Positions 13,143 to 22,742 are shown, counted from the stretch's first letter. The stretch is DNA of 64,000 bases from Henriciella sp. (GCA_013214545.1 JABSQB010000002.1:131798-195797); one strand, 5' to 3'. Program-made: numbers and translations. The notes: generated by a model from the letters alone, not told the origin.

Positions 13143-14609
13143 CTAGCTCGCCTCCCACCAATCGCGACCATCTCGACGCAGCATCAAACGCGCTTCGACC
13201 GGGCCGTCCTCAAGACCAGCTTGGTAGGTTTCCATCGGCAATTCCGCTTGCTCCCAGGCGGCGAGCAGACCGTCCACCCATTTCCATGCCGCCTCGACTT
13301 CCTCGCGGCGCATGAACAGCGAGAGATTGCCACGCACGACATCCATCAGCAGGCGCTCATACGCATCTGGATACCGAACCGAGAAATTCGCCGCATAAGA
13401 CAGGTTCAGCGGCAGCGATTTGATGCGCAATCCGCCAGGCCCCGGTTCCTTGATTTGCAAATAGAGTTGCACGCCTTCGTCGGGCTGGACGTTGATGACC
13501 AGTCGATTGGATTGCGCTTCCGTTTCCCCAAACATCGAGTGCGGCGTTTCTCTGAACTGCACGACAATCTCCGAGTGACGCCCTTTCATCCGCTTACCGG
13601 TGCGCAGATAGAACGGTACCCTGGCCCATCGCCAGTTATCTATCGACGCTTTGATCGCCACGAATGTCTCGGTGGCGCTTTCGTGGCCAAGCTCTTCCAG
13701 ATACCCCGGCACAGACTCACCCTGTACGGCGCCGGCGACATATTGAGCGCGTACCGTATCTTCGCGAGCCTCACCCGGCGTGATCGGATTCAGCGCCTCG
13801 AGCACTTTAATTTTTTCGGTCCGGATCGCGTCGCCATCAATCGAGTTTGGTGGCTCCATGGCGATCAGGCAGAGCAATTGAAGCAAGTGGTTTTGCACCA
13901 TGTCGCGCAGCGCGCCCGAGCCATCATAATACCCGGCCCGGTCACCGACGCCGTAATGCTCGGACACCGTAATCTGGATGTGATCAATGGCTGTGCGGTT
14001 CCAAAGCGGTTCGAACAGCGAATTGGCGAAGCGCAAGACCATCAGGTTTTGCACGGTCTCTTTGCCGAGATAGTGATCAATCCGGTAGATGCACTCTTCG
14101 GGGAATACTGCGCCGACGCCTTCATTGATCTCATGCGCTGATGCGAGATCCGTGCCGATCGGTTTTTCCAGAACGACCCGCGCGTTACCTTGGTTCAGAC
14201 CCGCTTTCCCAAGCGATTCACAAATCGCGACATAGATTTTCGGAGTCACCGCCAGATAGTGAACCAAGGGTCGCTCTGAATTATCGCTCAGGTGGTGCTT
14301 CAGATCTCCCCAGTCCGCCTCGGGGCTCGTCGCGTCCATGGTGACATAATGGAGATGCTGCTCGAACTTCTTCCAATCGGTCTTGTTGACGCTTTCGGAC
14401 GCTGCTTCGCAACACGCATCGAAGGCAAATTTTCGGAACGCCGTATCGTCCATCTCTGAGCGCGACACACCAATGATTTTGGCATCTTCCGGAATCTGGC
14501 CGTCCGCCCAGCGGTGATACAATGCCGGCAGCAGTTTTCGGCGTGAAAGATCGCCGGTGCCGCCAAAAATGATGATGTCGAACGAGCCAACGGGAATGAA
14601 CTCAGCCAT
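13143..14609 (-). CDS. zwf: Glucose-6-phosphate 1-dehydrogenase
   Basis: The 488-residue enzyme oxidises glucose 6-phosphate to the 6-phosphogluconolactone. Near the N-terminus it has the NAD(P)-binding FGGTGDLSRRKLLPALY. The substrate-binding motif R-I-D-H-Y-L-G-K carries the catalytic His, and WRWARVPFYLRTGKRM is typical. GAGGGAGC precedes the ATG. It is the first gene of zwf-edd-glk-eda-pyk. The lactonase gene pgl, which often lies between zwf and edd, is absent: only three bases separate the two genes. Confidence 0.96.
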   Translation of the reverse strand: MAEFIPVGSFDIIIFGGTGDLSRRKLLPALYHRWADGQIPEDAKIIGVSRSEMDDTAFRKFAFDACCEAASESVNKTDWKKFEQHLHYVTMDATSPEADWGDLKHHLSDNSERPLVHYLAVTPKIYVAICESLGKAGLNQGNARVVLEKPIGTDLASAHEINEGVGAVFPEECIYRIDHYLGKETVQNLMVLRFANSLFEPLWNRTAIDHIQITVSEHYGVGDRAGYYDGSGALRDMVQNHLLQLLCLIAMEPPNSIDGDAIRTEKIKVLEALNPITPGEAREDTVRAQYVAGAVQGESVPGYLEELGHESATETFVAIKASIDNWRWARVPFYLRTGKRMKGRHSEIVVQFRETPHSMFGETEAQSNRLVINVQPDEGVQLYLQIKEPGPGGLRIKSLPLNLSYAANFSVRYPDAYERLLMDVVRGNLSLFMRREEVEAAWKWVDGLLAAWEQAELPMETYQAGLEDGPVEARLMLRRDGRDWWEAS

Positions 14610-14683
14610 TCTGCTCCCTCTTATGAATATTCACAGCCCCTATGCGCTGATGTGACAGCGGTGTCAATATTTTCACGCGCAAG

Positions 14684-14710
14684 AAAAAACCCCGAGAGGT
14701 GTCCTCGGGG
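14684..14710 (-). terminator. Rho-independent terminator after ilvC
   Basis: On the minus strand CCCCGAG and CTCGGGG (14704-14710 with 14690-14696) form a seven-pair GC stem with a seven-base loop, followed by TTTTTT. It lies 24 bases after the ilvC stop and before zwf, so it isolates the ilv transcript from the ED operon. Confidence 0.9.
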
Positions 14711-14733
14711 TATCTTCAATTGGTATGGCCTAC

Positions 14734-15837
<1,104 letters not shown>

Positions 15838-16383
15838 TCATCCCTTTTCGGCGCCTCGTTTGATTGAAAGCACGCCGGTGCGGCTGACCTCGACAAGGCC
15901 TAGTGGCTCCATCAGCGCGCAAAACTGGTCGACCTTGTCGCTGGCGCCGGTTAGCTCAAAGATAAAGCTTTTATTGGTCGTATCGATGACGCGCGCGCGG
16001 AAGATTTCGGAAATGCGCAACGCCTCGACGCGCTTGTCCCCTTCGCCGGCGACTTTGATCAGCGCCAGTTCACGCTCCAGTCCGCGCTTGGATTTTGTGA
16101 TGTCGGTGACGTTTGCGACCGGCACGAGACGCAAGAGCTGCGCTTCGATCTGCTCGAGCGTGTGCGCCGTTCCAGCGGTCACAATGGTAATCCGCGAGCG
16201 ATGACGATCACGGTCGACTTCCGCAACGGTCAGGCTTTCAATATTGTAGCCACGGGCCGAAAATAGCCCGACGACGCGGCCGAGGACGCCCGGTTCATTG
16301 TCGACGATCACCGCGAGCGTACGGCGCTCTTCGGTCTCTTCGACATGGCTCATGTCATACGCGCTGGCGGGATTGTCGCTCAC
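15838..16383 (-). CDS. ilvN: Acetolactate synthase small (regulatory) subunit
   Basis: The 181-residue subunit has an N-terminal ACT domain (TLAVIVDNEPGVLGRVVGLF, then RGYNIESLTVAEVD) that binds branched-chain amino acids for feedback inhibition of IlvB, and a C-terminal ALS_ss_C domain ending with GVLSIKRG. Its ATG overlaps the stop of the preceding unknown membrane-protein gene by four bases, so translation is coupled to a gene that is not part of the standard ilv set. IlvN is often called IlvH; the symbol is by position next to ilvB. Confidence 0.95.
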   Translation of the reverse strand: MSDNPASAYDMSHVEETEERRTLAVIVDNEPGVLGRVVGLFSARGYNIESLTVAEVDRDRHRSRITIVTAGTAHTLEQIEAQLLRLVPVANVTDITKSKRGLERELALIKVAGEGDKRVEALRISEIFRARVIDTTNKSFIFELTGASDKVDQFCALMEPLGLVEVSRTGVLSIKRGAEKG

Positions 16384-17129
16384 TGGACGGTCTCCTTGCG
16401 CTCACCGAGGACAATGCCCGGGCGACGCGACTTCAAGATGGTTTTCAAACTGTTGGCGCGCTCGATCGCATCGCTGCGATTGTCCATACGCTGGTCATCA
16501 TAGCGGTCAACAACTGTATCACGGCGGCGCGGATCCAGATGAGCCTGCAGCTCCGAGACCAGCAATCGGCGGCAATCATCGATAAAATCAGCGCTATTGT
16601 CCGCCGTCGGACCGCCTTGCCGGGTCAGAGCTTCGACTTCGTAATAGGCGAGCATCAAAGCGTCGAGAACCGGCGGCCGCGACCCGCGATAAGCGCCCTC
16701 TTTTTCGGAGCCTTTGCTCGCCGGATCGATGTTCGGAAAGAACAGACGCCCGCGTTCGACCAAAGAGGAAAGCGCCAACATCATGTTGACCCGCTGCTGA
16801 AAGAAGCTCGCATCATTGTTTTGATGCTGTCGGGTCCGCGCGAACATGGCAGCGCGATTGAGCACATCGATGCAAGCATTGCCCCAGGCAAGGCTCTGGG
16901 AATCGACGTTATGGCGCAGGTTTTCAAGCTGCAGCGCCCGTTGCTTCTGAGTCTCTCTCCGGCTGATAAAGGCCCCGACCAGCGCGACAATCGCCGACAG
17001 AATTGCGACGACCACTTCGATATGGTTCTGCATCCACCCGAAAAGACTATCTAGGCCCATTGCGACCCCCTGTGTCTGGGCCATGCTTTTGCCAGAGGCG
17101 ATCGCTGGGGAAAAGAGACCAGATGACAT
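16380..17129 (-). CDS. Unknown single-pass membrane protein inserted between ilvB and ilvN
   Basis: I do not recognise the family. The product is up to 249 residues. One transmembrane helix (about EVVVAILSAIVALVGAFI) is followed by a basic R-R-E-T-Q-K-Q-R stretch, a helical, Arg-rich cytoplasmic part of about 150 residues with many hydrophobic heptads, and a final basic segment. Its first ATG overlaps the ilvB stop (TGATG) and its stop overlaps the ilvN start. A second start at 17060, behind GGGGG, would remove 23 non-conserved-looking residues and may be the true one. Tight overlap on both sides shows that it is made together with the two subunits of acetolactate synthase. Its role is unknown. 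Confidence 0.75.
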   Translation of the reverse strand: MSSGLFSPAIASGKSMAQTQGVAMGLDSLFGWMQNHIEVVVAILSAIVALVGAFISRRETQKQRALQLENLRHNVDSQSLAWGNACIDVLNRAAMFARTRQHQNNDASFFQQRVNMMLALSSLVERGRLFFPNIDPASKGSEKEGAYRGSRPPVLDALMLAYYEVEALTRQGGPTADNSADFIDDCRRLLVSELQAHLDPRRRDTVVDRYDDQRMDNRSDAIERANSLKTILKSRRPGIVLGERKETVQ

Positions 17130-18901
17130 CAGACAAGCTTTCGACCGGCCTCATCAATCTCCTCGCCGGTGATTTCCGACAGGATCATCTCATTGTGCGC
17201 AGCACCTGACGGGATCATTGGCAGGCAATTCTCGGCTTTGGTCACCCGGCAATCGAACACAACCGGACCGTCATAATCGATCATTTCCTGAATCTTGGCA
17301 TCGAGCTCTGCCGGGTCATCGCAGACAAGGCCCAGACCGCCATAGGCGTCAGCAAGTTTCACAAAGTCTGGCAAACTGTCCGAATAGGAATGCGAGTAAC
17401 GTTCGCCATGCAGCAATTCCTGCCACTGTCGAACCATTCCCATCCACTCATTGTTGAGGATGAAGATCTTGATCGGCAGATTATGCTGAACAGCGGTCGA
17501 CAGCTCCTGCAGCACCATCTGAACCGACGCTTCCCCGGCAATATCGATGACGAGGGACTCCGGATGCGCGGCCTGAATTCCGACGGCGGCTGGAAGACCA
17601 TACCCCATTGTACCAAGACCACCACTCGTCATCCAGCGATTGGGCTCCTCGAAATGATAATGCTGAGCCGCCCACATCTGGTGTTGGCCGACCTCTGTCG
17701 AGATATAGGTGTCGCGCGCCTTGGTCAGCTCGTAGAGGCGTTCAATCGCGTATTGCGGTTTGATCTCGCCTTCGCTTTCGCCATAGGCAAAGCAATTGCG
17801 CGAGCGCCAGCGATCGATTTGCGCCTTCCAGTCCGAAAGATCCTGGGGCTTGGATTTTCCCCAGGCCTTGATCAAGGCGTTCAGCGCTTCACCGCTATCG
17901 GCAATGATCGGCACATCGGCGCGAATGACTTTGTTGATCGAGCTGGGGTCGATATCGATATGGATCTTCTTGGAGCCAGGCGAAAAAGCATCAATGCGCC
18001 CCGTCACACGGTCATCGAAACGGGCACCGACGCAGATCATCAGATCGCAATCATGCATGGCATTATTGGCTTCATAAGAGCCGTGCATGCCCAGCATGCC
18101 AAGCCAGTCCTCATGGCTGGCTGGGAAGGCGCCAAGCCCCATCAGAGTTGAGGTCACAGGAAATCCTGTGACCGCCTGCAAATTGCGCAGCGCCTCGCTG
18201 GCCTGTGGGCCTGAATTGATGATCCCGCCGCCCGTATAGAAAACCGGTCTGCGCGCCTTCTTCATGAGCTGGATCGCCGCCTTGATCCCGTGTGCACTTG
18301 GTTCCGTTTGCGGCTTGTAGGTTGCCTTATGGATCCCCTCTTTGCCGATATAGGTGCCAGAGGCGAACTGAACGTCCTTAGGAATATCGATCACAACGGG
18401 CCCCGGACGACCGGTTGTCGCGATCAGGAACGCTTCATGAATCGTGCGCGCCAGATCCTCGACATCGGTGACGAGATAATTGTGTTTGGCGCAGCAGCGC
18501 GTGATCCCGACCGTGTCGCATTCCTGGAACGCATCCGTACCGATCAGATGGGTCGGCACCTGACCGGTGATCACGACCATTGGAATGGAATCCATCATCG
18601 CGTCCGTAATCGGTGTGACCATGTTGGTCGCACCGGGGCCTGAAGTCACCAAAGCCACGCCGGCTTTTCCCGTGGATCGCGCATAGCCTTCAGCGGCGTG
18701 CCCTGCGCCTTGTTCATGGCGCACGAGAACGTGTCGGATCGAGGGCTCTGTGAACAGCGCATCATAGATTGGAAGGACAGCACCGCCCGGATAGCCGAAC
18801 ATCACATCCACACCCTGTTCCTTCAGCGCGGTGATGACGATCTCTGCACCAGTCATCTGGCGAGTGTCGGTCTTGGCCTCAGGCTTGGTCTGCACGGTCA
18901 T
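17129..18901 (-). CDS. ilvB: Acetolactate synthase large (catalytic) subunit
   Basis: The 590-residue TPP enzyme condenses two pyruvates, or pyruvate with 2-oxobutyrate. The N-terminal PYR domain has GYPGGAVLPIYDAL and the TPP-activating Glu in HEQGAGHAAEGYAR. The C-terminal domain has the metal/TPP motif, read here as A-G-E-A-S with Glu at residue 457 where the general family has GDG, and ends in ILNNEWMGMVRQW. It is the first structural gene after the leader and attenuator. Biosynthetic rather than catabolic use is supported by the adjacent ilvN and ilvC. Confidence 0.96.
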   Translation of the reverse strand: MTVQTKPEAKTDTRQMTGAEIVITALKEQGVDVMFGYPGGAVLPIYDALFTEPSIRHVLVRHEQGAGHAAEGYARSTGKAGVALVTSGPGATNMVTPITDAMMDSIPMVVITGQVPTHLIGTDAFQECDTVGITRCCAKHNYLVTDVEDLARTIHEAFLIATTGRPGPVVIDIPKDVQFASGTYIGKEGIHKATYKPQTEPSAHGIKAAIQLMKKARRPVFYTGGGIINSGPQASEALRNLQAVTGFPVTSTLMGLGAFPASHEDWLGMLGMHGSYEANNAMHDCDLMICVGARFDDRVTGRIDAFSPGSKKIHIDIDPSSINKVIRADVPIIADSGEALNALIKAWGKSKPQDLSDWKAQIDRWRSRNCFAYGESEGEIKPQYAIERLYELTKARDTYISTEVGQHQMWAAQHYHFEEPNRWMTSGGLGTMGYGLPAAVGIQAAHPESLVIDIAGEASVQMVLQELSTAVQHNLPIKIFILNNEWMGMVRQWQELLHGERYSHSYSDSLPDFVKLADAYGGLGLVCDDPAELDAKIQEMIDYDGPVVFDCRVTKAENCLPMIPSGAAHNEMILSEITGEEIDEAGRKLV

Positions 18902-18952
18902 GATCTTGTTCCTTGAAGATTTGGCAGGGTTGGGTGGTTCGGGTTTGAGTTT

Positions 18953-18980
18953 AAAAAAAAGGGCCTCTGGTGAGAGACCC
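18953..18980 (-). terminator. Attenuator terminator ahead of ilvB
   Basis: On the minus strand GGGTCTCT and AGAGGCCC pair over eight bases (one G-T pair) with loop CACC, followed by TTTTTTTT. It lies between the leader peptide and ilvB, so it must be passed for ilvB to be transcribed. The U-run and stem directly after a Val/Leu/Ile leader make it the terminator arm of an attenuator. Confidence 0.85.
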
Positions 18981-18989
18981 TGGTTACAA

Positions 18990-19028
18990 GCACCTGCGAC
19001 TGACGAACGGTTTCGTCAGCGCAGGTGC
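18990..19028 (-). promoter_or_regulatory. Pause/protector hairpin of the ilv leader RNA
   Basis: GCACCTGCG with CGCAGGTGC (nine pairs) encloses TGACGAA with TTCGTCA (seven pairs), making one long stem that begins inside the last codons of the leader peptide. A ribosome stalled at the Val/Leu/Ile codons would stop its 5' arm from pairing and free the 3' arm. This is the arrangement expected of the 1:2 hairpin in transcription attenuation. An antiterminator pairing is plausible (GGTG with CACC in the terminator loop) but short. Confidence 0.7.
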
Positions 19029-19057
19029 CTAATAACGAGTACGACTGTTGGACGCAT
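19016..19057 (-). CDS. ilv operon leader peptide
   Basis: A 13-codon open frame reads MRPTVVLVIRHLR. Six of its residues are branched-chain (V, V, L, V, I, L), with V-V-L-V-I in a row. It is preceded by GGGAGGAAA at a good distance. The stop lies in the pause hairpin, and an intrinsic terminator follows 35 bases later. This is the classic architecture of a branched-chain amino acid attenuator: scarcity of charged Val, Leu or Ile tRNA would stall the ribosome and allow transcription of ilvB, the unknown gene, ilvN and probably ilvC. Confidence 0.88.
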   Translation of the reverse strand: MRPTVVLVIRHLR

Positions 19058-19100
19058 GAAGCGTTTCCTCCCAAAAATTGGTAGGGTCATAACTTACCTC

Positions 19101-20033
19101 TTAACCCCCGTCAACCTCCTTATAAAGGGCAAGAATTACCCGCATCCGGTCTTCCAGAGAAAGGCTTGGAATCCTTGGCCAAAATGGAAATTGGCGCCCA
19201 ATCCAGGTGAACTGGCGCTTGGCATAACGCCGCGTGTCGCGTTTGGCGTTCTCCGCCGCCCCCTCTGCGCTCATGTCGCCGCGAAGATAAGCCAGCAGCC
19301 AGGGGATGCCATGCGCCTTCATCGCAGGCAGATCCTCAGGGAGATTCTGCGCCGCCAGGCCTCTCGCCTCTTCCATGGCGCCTTCCATCAGCATGCCCTC
19401 AAAGCGGCGGTCGATCCGCGAATAAAGGCGCGGCCGAGACGGGGTCAGCGCAACACCGAGCCAGTCCTCATTATCGAGAATGGCGCGCCCCTTCTTACCC
19501 TGGAATTCGGTGATTGATTTTCCCGTCGCCAGCCAGACCTCCAGCGCCCGTGACAAGCGTTGCCGGTCGCCCTCTCCCAACTTCCCGGCGGTCTCCAGAT
19601 CAACTTGTTCCAGTTTTTCGCGCAGGGCCGCGACGCCGCCGCTCTTGTGTATCTCTGTGACCTCAGCGCGAACGTCTTCCGGCACGGGCGGAATCTGCGA
19701 CAAACCTTCAATCAAAGCCAGGTGATAGAGCCCAGTACCGCCAATGATGATCGGCACTTTACCGCGGCGCTGGACCTTGGCGATAACTGGTTTCACATCA
19801 TCCAGCCACTTGCCCGTGGAGTAGCGCTCATTGGCGGAAACATGGCCGAACAAGTGATGTTCGATCCCATCCATCTCGGCCGCAGCGGGACGCGCTGAGA
19901 TCACTCTCAGGTCGCGGTAGACCTGCATGGAGTCGGCATTGATCACCTCCCCATCCACGCGTTTCGCCAACGCTACTGATAGCGCCGACTTCCCACTGGC
20001 AGTGGGGCCGTGAATAAGGATTGCAGGTTTCAT
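19101..20033 (-). CDS. miaA: tRNA dimethylallyltransferase
   Basis: The 310-residue enzyme adds the isopentenyl group to A37 of tRNAs reading codons that start with U. The P-loop G-P-T-A-S-G-K-S is at residues 9-16. DSMQVYRDLRVISARP and VIIGGTGLYHLALIEGL are family hallmarks. The insertion domain lies in the middle, and the C-terminal block contains RDTRRYAKRQFTWI. The ATG at 20033 places the P-loop as usual. It is divergent from serB with overlapping upstream regions of about 50 bases. Confidence 0.95.
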   Translation of the reverse strand: MKPAILIHGPTASGKSALSVALAKRVDGEVINADSMQVYRDLRVISARPAAAEMDGIEHHLFGHVSANERYSTGKWLDDVKPVIAKVQRRGKVPIIIGGTGLYHLALIEGLSQIPPVPEDVRAEVTEIHKSGGVAALREKLEQVDLETAGKLGEGDRQRLSRALEVWLATGKSITEFQGKKGRAILDNEDWLGVALTPSRPRLYSRIDRRFEGMLMEGAMEEARGLAAQNLPEDLPAMKAHGIPWLLAYLRGDMSAEGAAENAKRDTRRYAKRQFTWIGRQFPFWPRIPSLSLEDRMRVILALYKEVDGG

Positions 20034-20084
20034 ACAATCAGTCGTAAGAAGCACGCCGCAACGCGTAAAGACAGGAATGCTGCG

Positions 20085-21032
20085 ATGACCGCAAAAACCC
20101 AAGATTCCAGTTACATAGCGACCGCAGTTGCGCCGAACACGGTTGCTTTGGACGCGCTTGAAACAGGTCTGAGAGCGGCGCTCGGAGCGGCCGGTCTGTC
20201 ACCCTCAGGTGAAGCACGCCTCCTCAGCACTCAAGGCAAATGGTCGGCGCTTGAAATCCCCGTAAATGCCGTGGATGAGGCCCTACCGAACCATCGCCGA
20301 GCCCTGCGCGAAGCGTGGCGCCGTAATGACTCAGAACCGGCTGACCTGTCACTCCTTGGAACACAGCACCGCAAGAAGAAGCTCCTGGTCTCGGACATGG
20401 ACTCCACAATCATTCAGCAGGAGTGCCTCGACGAGCTCGCAGCCTATGCCGGCCTCAAGGATAAGATCGCTGCGATCACCGCGCGGGCGATGGCGGGTGA
20501 ACTCGACTTCGAGGAGGCTCTGACCGAACGGGTTGGCAAACTGAACGGCTTGTCGCTCAGCGCGTTGCAGCAATGCTTCGATGAGCGGATCACACTGATG
20601 CCGGGCGCGAAGACGCTGACGGCAACGATGGCGGCGCATTCGGCCTTCTGTCTGCTGGTCTCTGGCGGCTTCACCTTCTTCACCTCACGCGTGGCCGCTG
20701 AGACCGGATTCAACGCCCATAAAGGCAACACGCTGATAGATGATGGCGCCGCGCTGACCGGCGAAGTTGGTCGGCCCATTCTTGGCCGTGAGGCGAAGCT
20801 GGAAGCCCTCGATGATTGCGCCTTTGCGAACGGGATCACCCGAGCCGATGCGCTCGCTATGGGCGATGGTGCGAACGACCTTGCGATGATTGAAGCGGCT
20901 GGCCTCGGCCTCGCCGTGCATGCCAAGCCAATTGTGGCTAAGGCGGCCGACGCAGCGATCAATGTCACGGAGCTGACAACCGCGCTCTACTTCCAGGGCT
21001 ATACGGACGATGAAATCGTATGGCGGGACTGA
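20085..21032 (+). CDS. serB: Phosphoserine phosphatase
   Basis: The 315-residue HAD-family phosphatase makes L-serine in the last biosynthetic step. HAD motif I is D-M-D-S-T-I-I near residue 104. Motif II is in LLVSGGFTFF, and the C-terminal metal site is in AMGDGANDLAMIEAAGLG. The N-terminal 95 residues form a divergent ACT-like region. The start at 20085 is preceded by AGGA; the frame is open further upstream, but that part overlaps miaA. Its TGA abuts the stop of the convergent Do protease (TGATCA). Confidence 0.94.
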   Translation: MTAKTQDSSYIATAVAPNTVALDALETGLRAALGAAGLSPSGEARLLSTQGKWSALEIPVNAVDEALPNHRRALREAWRRNDSEPADLSLLGTQHRKKKLLVSDMDSTIIQQECLDELAAYAGLKDKIAAITARAMAGELDFEEALTERVGKLNGLSLSALQQCFDERITLMPGAKTLTATMAAHSAFCLLVSGGFTFFTSRVAAETGFNAHKGNTLIDDGAALTGEVGRPILGREAKLEALDDCAFANGITRADALAMGDGANDLAMIEAAGLGLAVHAKPIVAKAADAAINVTELTTALYFQGYTDDEIVWRD

Positions 21033-22466
21033 TCAGCCGCGCACTTCGATATCGATGGCTTCGAACAGAGTCTGTCCGCGGCGATAGACGCGCAGCAGCA
21101 GTGGCTGACCACTGCGATCCATCGCTTCGTCCATAGCCAGCAAAGCGTCTTCCGGTGTTTCAACCGTCTCGAAGGCCATCTCGGTAACGACATCGCCCTT
21201 TTGCAGCTTGCCGAAGCTTGGCCCGCGCGGTGACACCACTCTGACCAGTACGCCATTCACGTCACTCGGGATGCGATAGCGGCGGCGATCATCTTCGGTT
21301 AGCGCCACGAAATCCACGCCAAGCGGATTGTCCGTCAGCGTGCTGTCGGTTTCCGGGGCTTCATCTTCTTCTTCGTCAGTGCCCGCATCCAATTCGCCAA
21401 GCTCGAAGCTGACGGTGCGAGTCCGGCCGTCGCGGACGAGCAGGACATCAACCGTCTTGCCGATCTCGGTGTCGGCCACAATCCGGCTGAGCGCGCGTTC
21501 GTCTTTCACCTCGCGGCCATCGAATTCGAGGATCAGGTCACCAATCTCGAAATCGGCCTTCGAAGCGGGACCGTCATCGGTGATGCGGGTCAGGATGACA
21601 CCCGTACCCTCTTCCAGACCGTAGGCTTGAGAGAGGCCACGATCGGCGTTCTGAATGTTCACACCGAACCAGCCGCGCCGCGCTTTGCCGTACTGAATAA
21701 GCTGCTCGCTGATCTGGCTGGCGAGATTGGACGGGATCGAAAACCCAAGACCGACAGAACCGCCAGTTGGCGTAATGATTGCGGTGTTCACTCCAAGCAC
21801 TTCGCCATTCAGATTAAACAGCGGTCCGCCCGAATTGCCTGAGTTAATCGCCGCGTCCGTCTGGATGTAATTATCATAATTGCCGGACTGGATGTCACGA
21901 TTGCGGGCCGAGACGATGCCAACCGATACAGACCCACCAAAGCCAAACGGATTACCGATCGCCATGACCCAGTCGCCGACTTGAGCGGCCTCACTGTCAG
22001 CCCATTCGACATAAGGGAACGGATCATCCTGTTCGACCTTGAGGACCGCGACATCGGTCGCCTCATCGGTGCCGATCAGTTCAGCGCGCAAGGTGCGACC
22101 GTCAGAGAAGATCGCGTTGATCTCATCCGCGCCCTCAATGACGTGATTGTTGGTGACGATCAGGCCATCGGCGGAAATCACAAAGCCTGAGCCCAGCGCG
22201 CCTTCCTGGCTGAAGCCTTCCGGATCGCGGCCGAAGAATTCATTGAAATCCTGCAGCGGCCCCTCTTCGAACTGCGGCAAGTCGCTGGCGACCACGCGCG
22301 ATGTCGTGATGTTGACCACCGCCGGCATCAGTCGCTTTGAAAGTTCAGAAAAGCTGTCTGGCCGCGCCCCCTGATCAACAGGTTCACCAACGTCTGAGAG
22401 CGATTGCCCCATGGCCGGGCTGGCGGCAATCAGTGCCAGTGAAAGGGCTGTAAGGGTTCGACGCAT
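21033..22466 (-). CDS. degP: Do-family periplasmic serine protease (DegP/MucD-like)
   Basis: The 477-residue protein has a Sec signal peptide ending in AMG-Q. The trypsin-like catalytic triad is His108 (TNNHVI), Asp138 (ATDVAVL) and Ser212 (GNSGGP), and two C-terminal PDZ domains follow. It is an envelope quality-control protease/chaperone. It is downstream of hflK-hflC-DUF2065 on the same strand, a common alphaproteobacterial arrangement. An acidic linker (DAGTDEEEDEAPETD) separates the PDZ domains. The symbol is by family; DegP, DegQ and MucD are hard to tell apart from sequence alone. Confidence 0.93.
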   Translation of the reverse strand: MRRTLTALSLALIAASPAMGQSLSDVGEPVDQGARPDSFSELSKRLMPAVVNITTSRVVASDLPQFEEGPLQDFNEFFGRDPEGFSQEGALGSGFVISADGLIVTNNHVIEGADEINAIFSDGRTLRAELIGTDEATDVAVLKVEQDDPFPYVEWADSEAAQVGDWVMAIGNPFGFGGSVSVGIVSARNRDIQSGNYDNYIQTDAAINSGNSGGPLFNLNGEVLGVNTAIITPTGGSVGLGFSIPSNLASQISEQLIQYGKARRGWFGVNIQNADRGLSQAYGLEEGTGVILTRITDDGPASKADFEIGDLILEFDGREVKDERALSRIVADTEIGKTVDVLLVRDGRTRTVSFELGELDAGTDEEEDEAPETDSTLTDNPLGVDFVALTEDDRRRYRIPSDVNGVLVRVVSPRGPSFGKLQKGDVVTEMAFETVETPEDALLAMDEAMDRSGQPLLLRVYRRGQTLFEAIDIEVRG

Positions 22467-22544
22467 CTATTCAGGCTCTCCTACAGGTGTAACACGCATC
22501 ATAGCTTTAACTAGGGCAGCAACGAGGCAAGGCGCAAGCCCATC

Positions 22545-22742
22545 TCACCCACCGAATCTCACCATAAGGTAAAGCAAAAGCGCGCCGATCGCCATCGACC
22601 ACAGGCCAGACTGTCGAATTGTCGCTTCCGGCATTTCGGCAAGCCAGGCGCCGAACCGTTTCATCGCGCTGGGAGCTCCGGCATAAATCGCGCCTTCCAC
22701 AAGGAACCAAACGCCAATCCCGGCGAGGATAATGGTCAGCAT
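22545..22742 (-). CDS. DUF2065 small membrane protein (YjeT-like)
   Basis: The 65-residue protein has two predicted transmembrane helices (LTIILAGIGVWFLVEGAIY and WSMAIGALLLYLMVRF) and fits DUF2065. GGGAGGCGG precedes the ATG at 22742, so an upstream in-frame ATG adding seven residues is less likely. It lies between hflC and the Do protease, the place where this family is typically found. Function is unknown; association with HflKC is inferred from synteny. Confidence 0.85.
   Translation of the reverse strand: MLTIILAGIGVWFLVEGAIYAGAPSAMKRFGAWLAEMPEATIRQSGLWSMAIGALLLYLMVRFGG

Noticed and set aside
12780-14141. A 453-residue plus-strand reading frame opposite edd and zwf
   Set aside because: The minus-strand genes carry every conserved motif; the plus frame is a long antisense frame of the kind common in GC-rich codon use.
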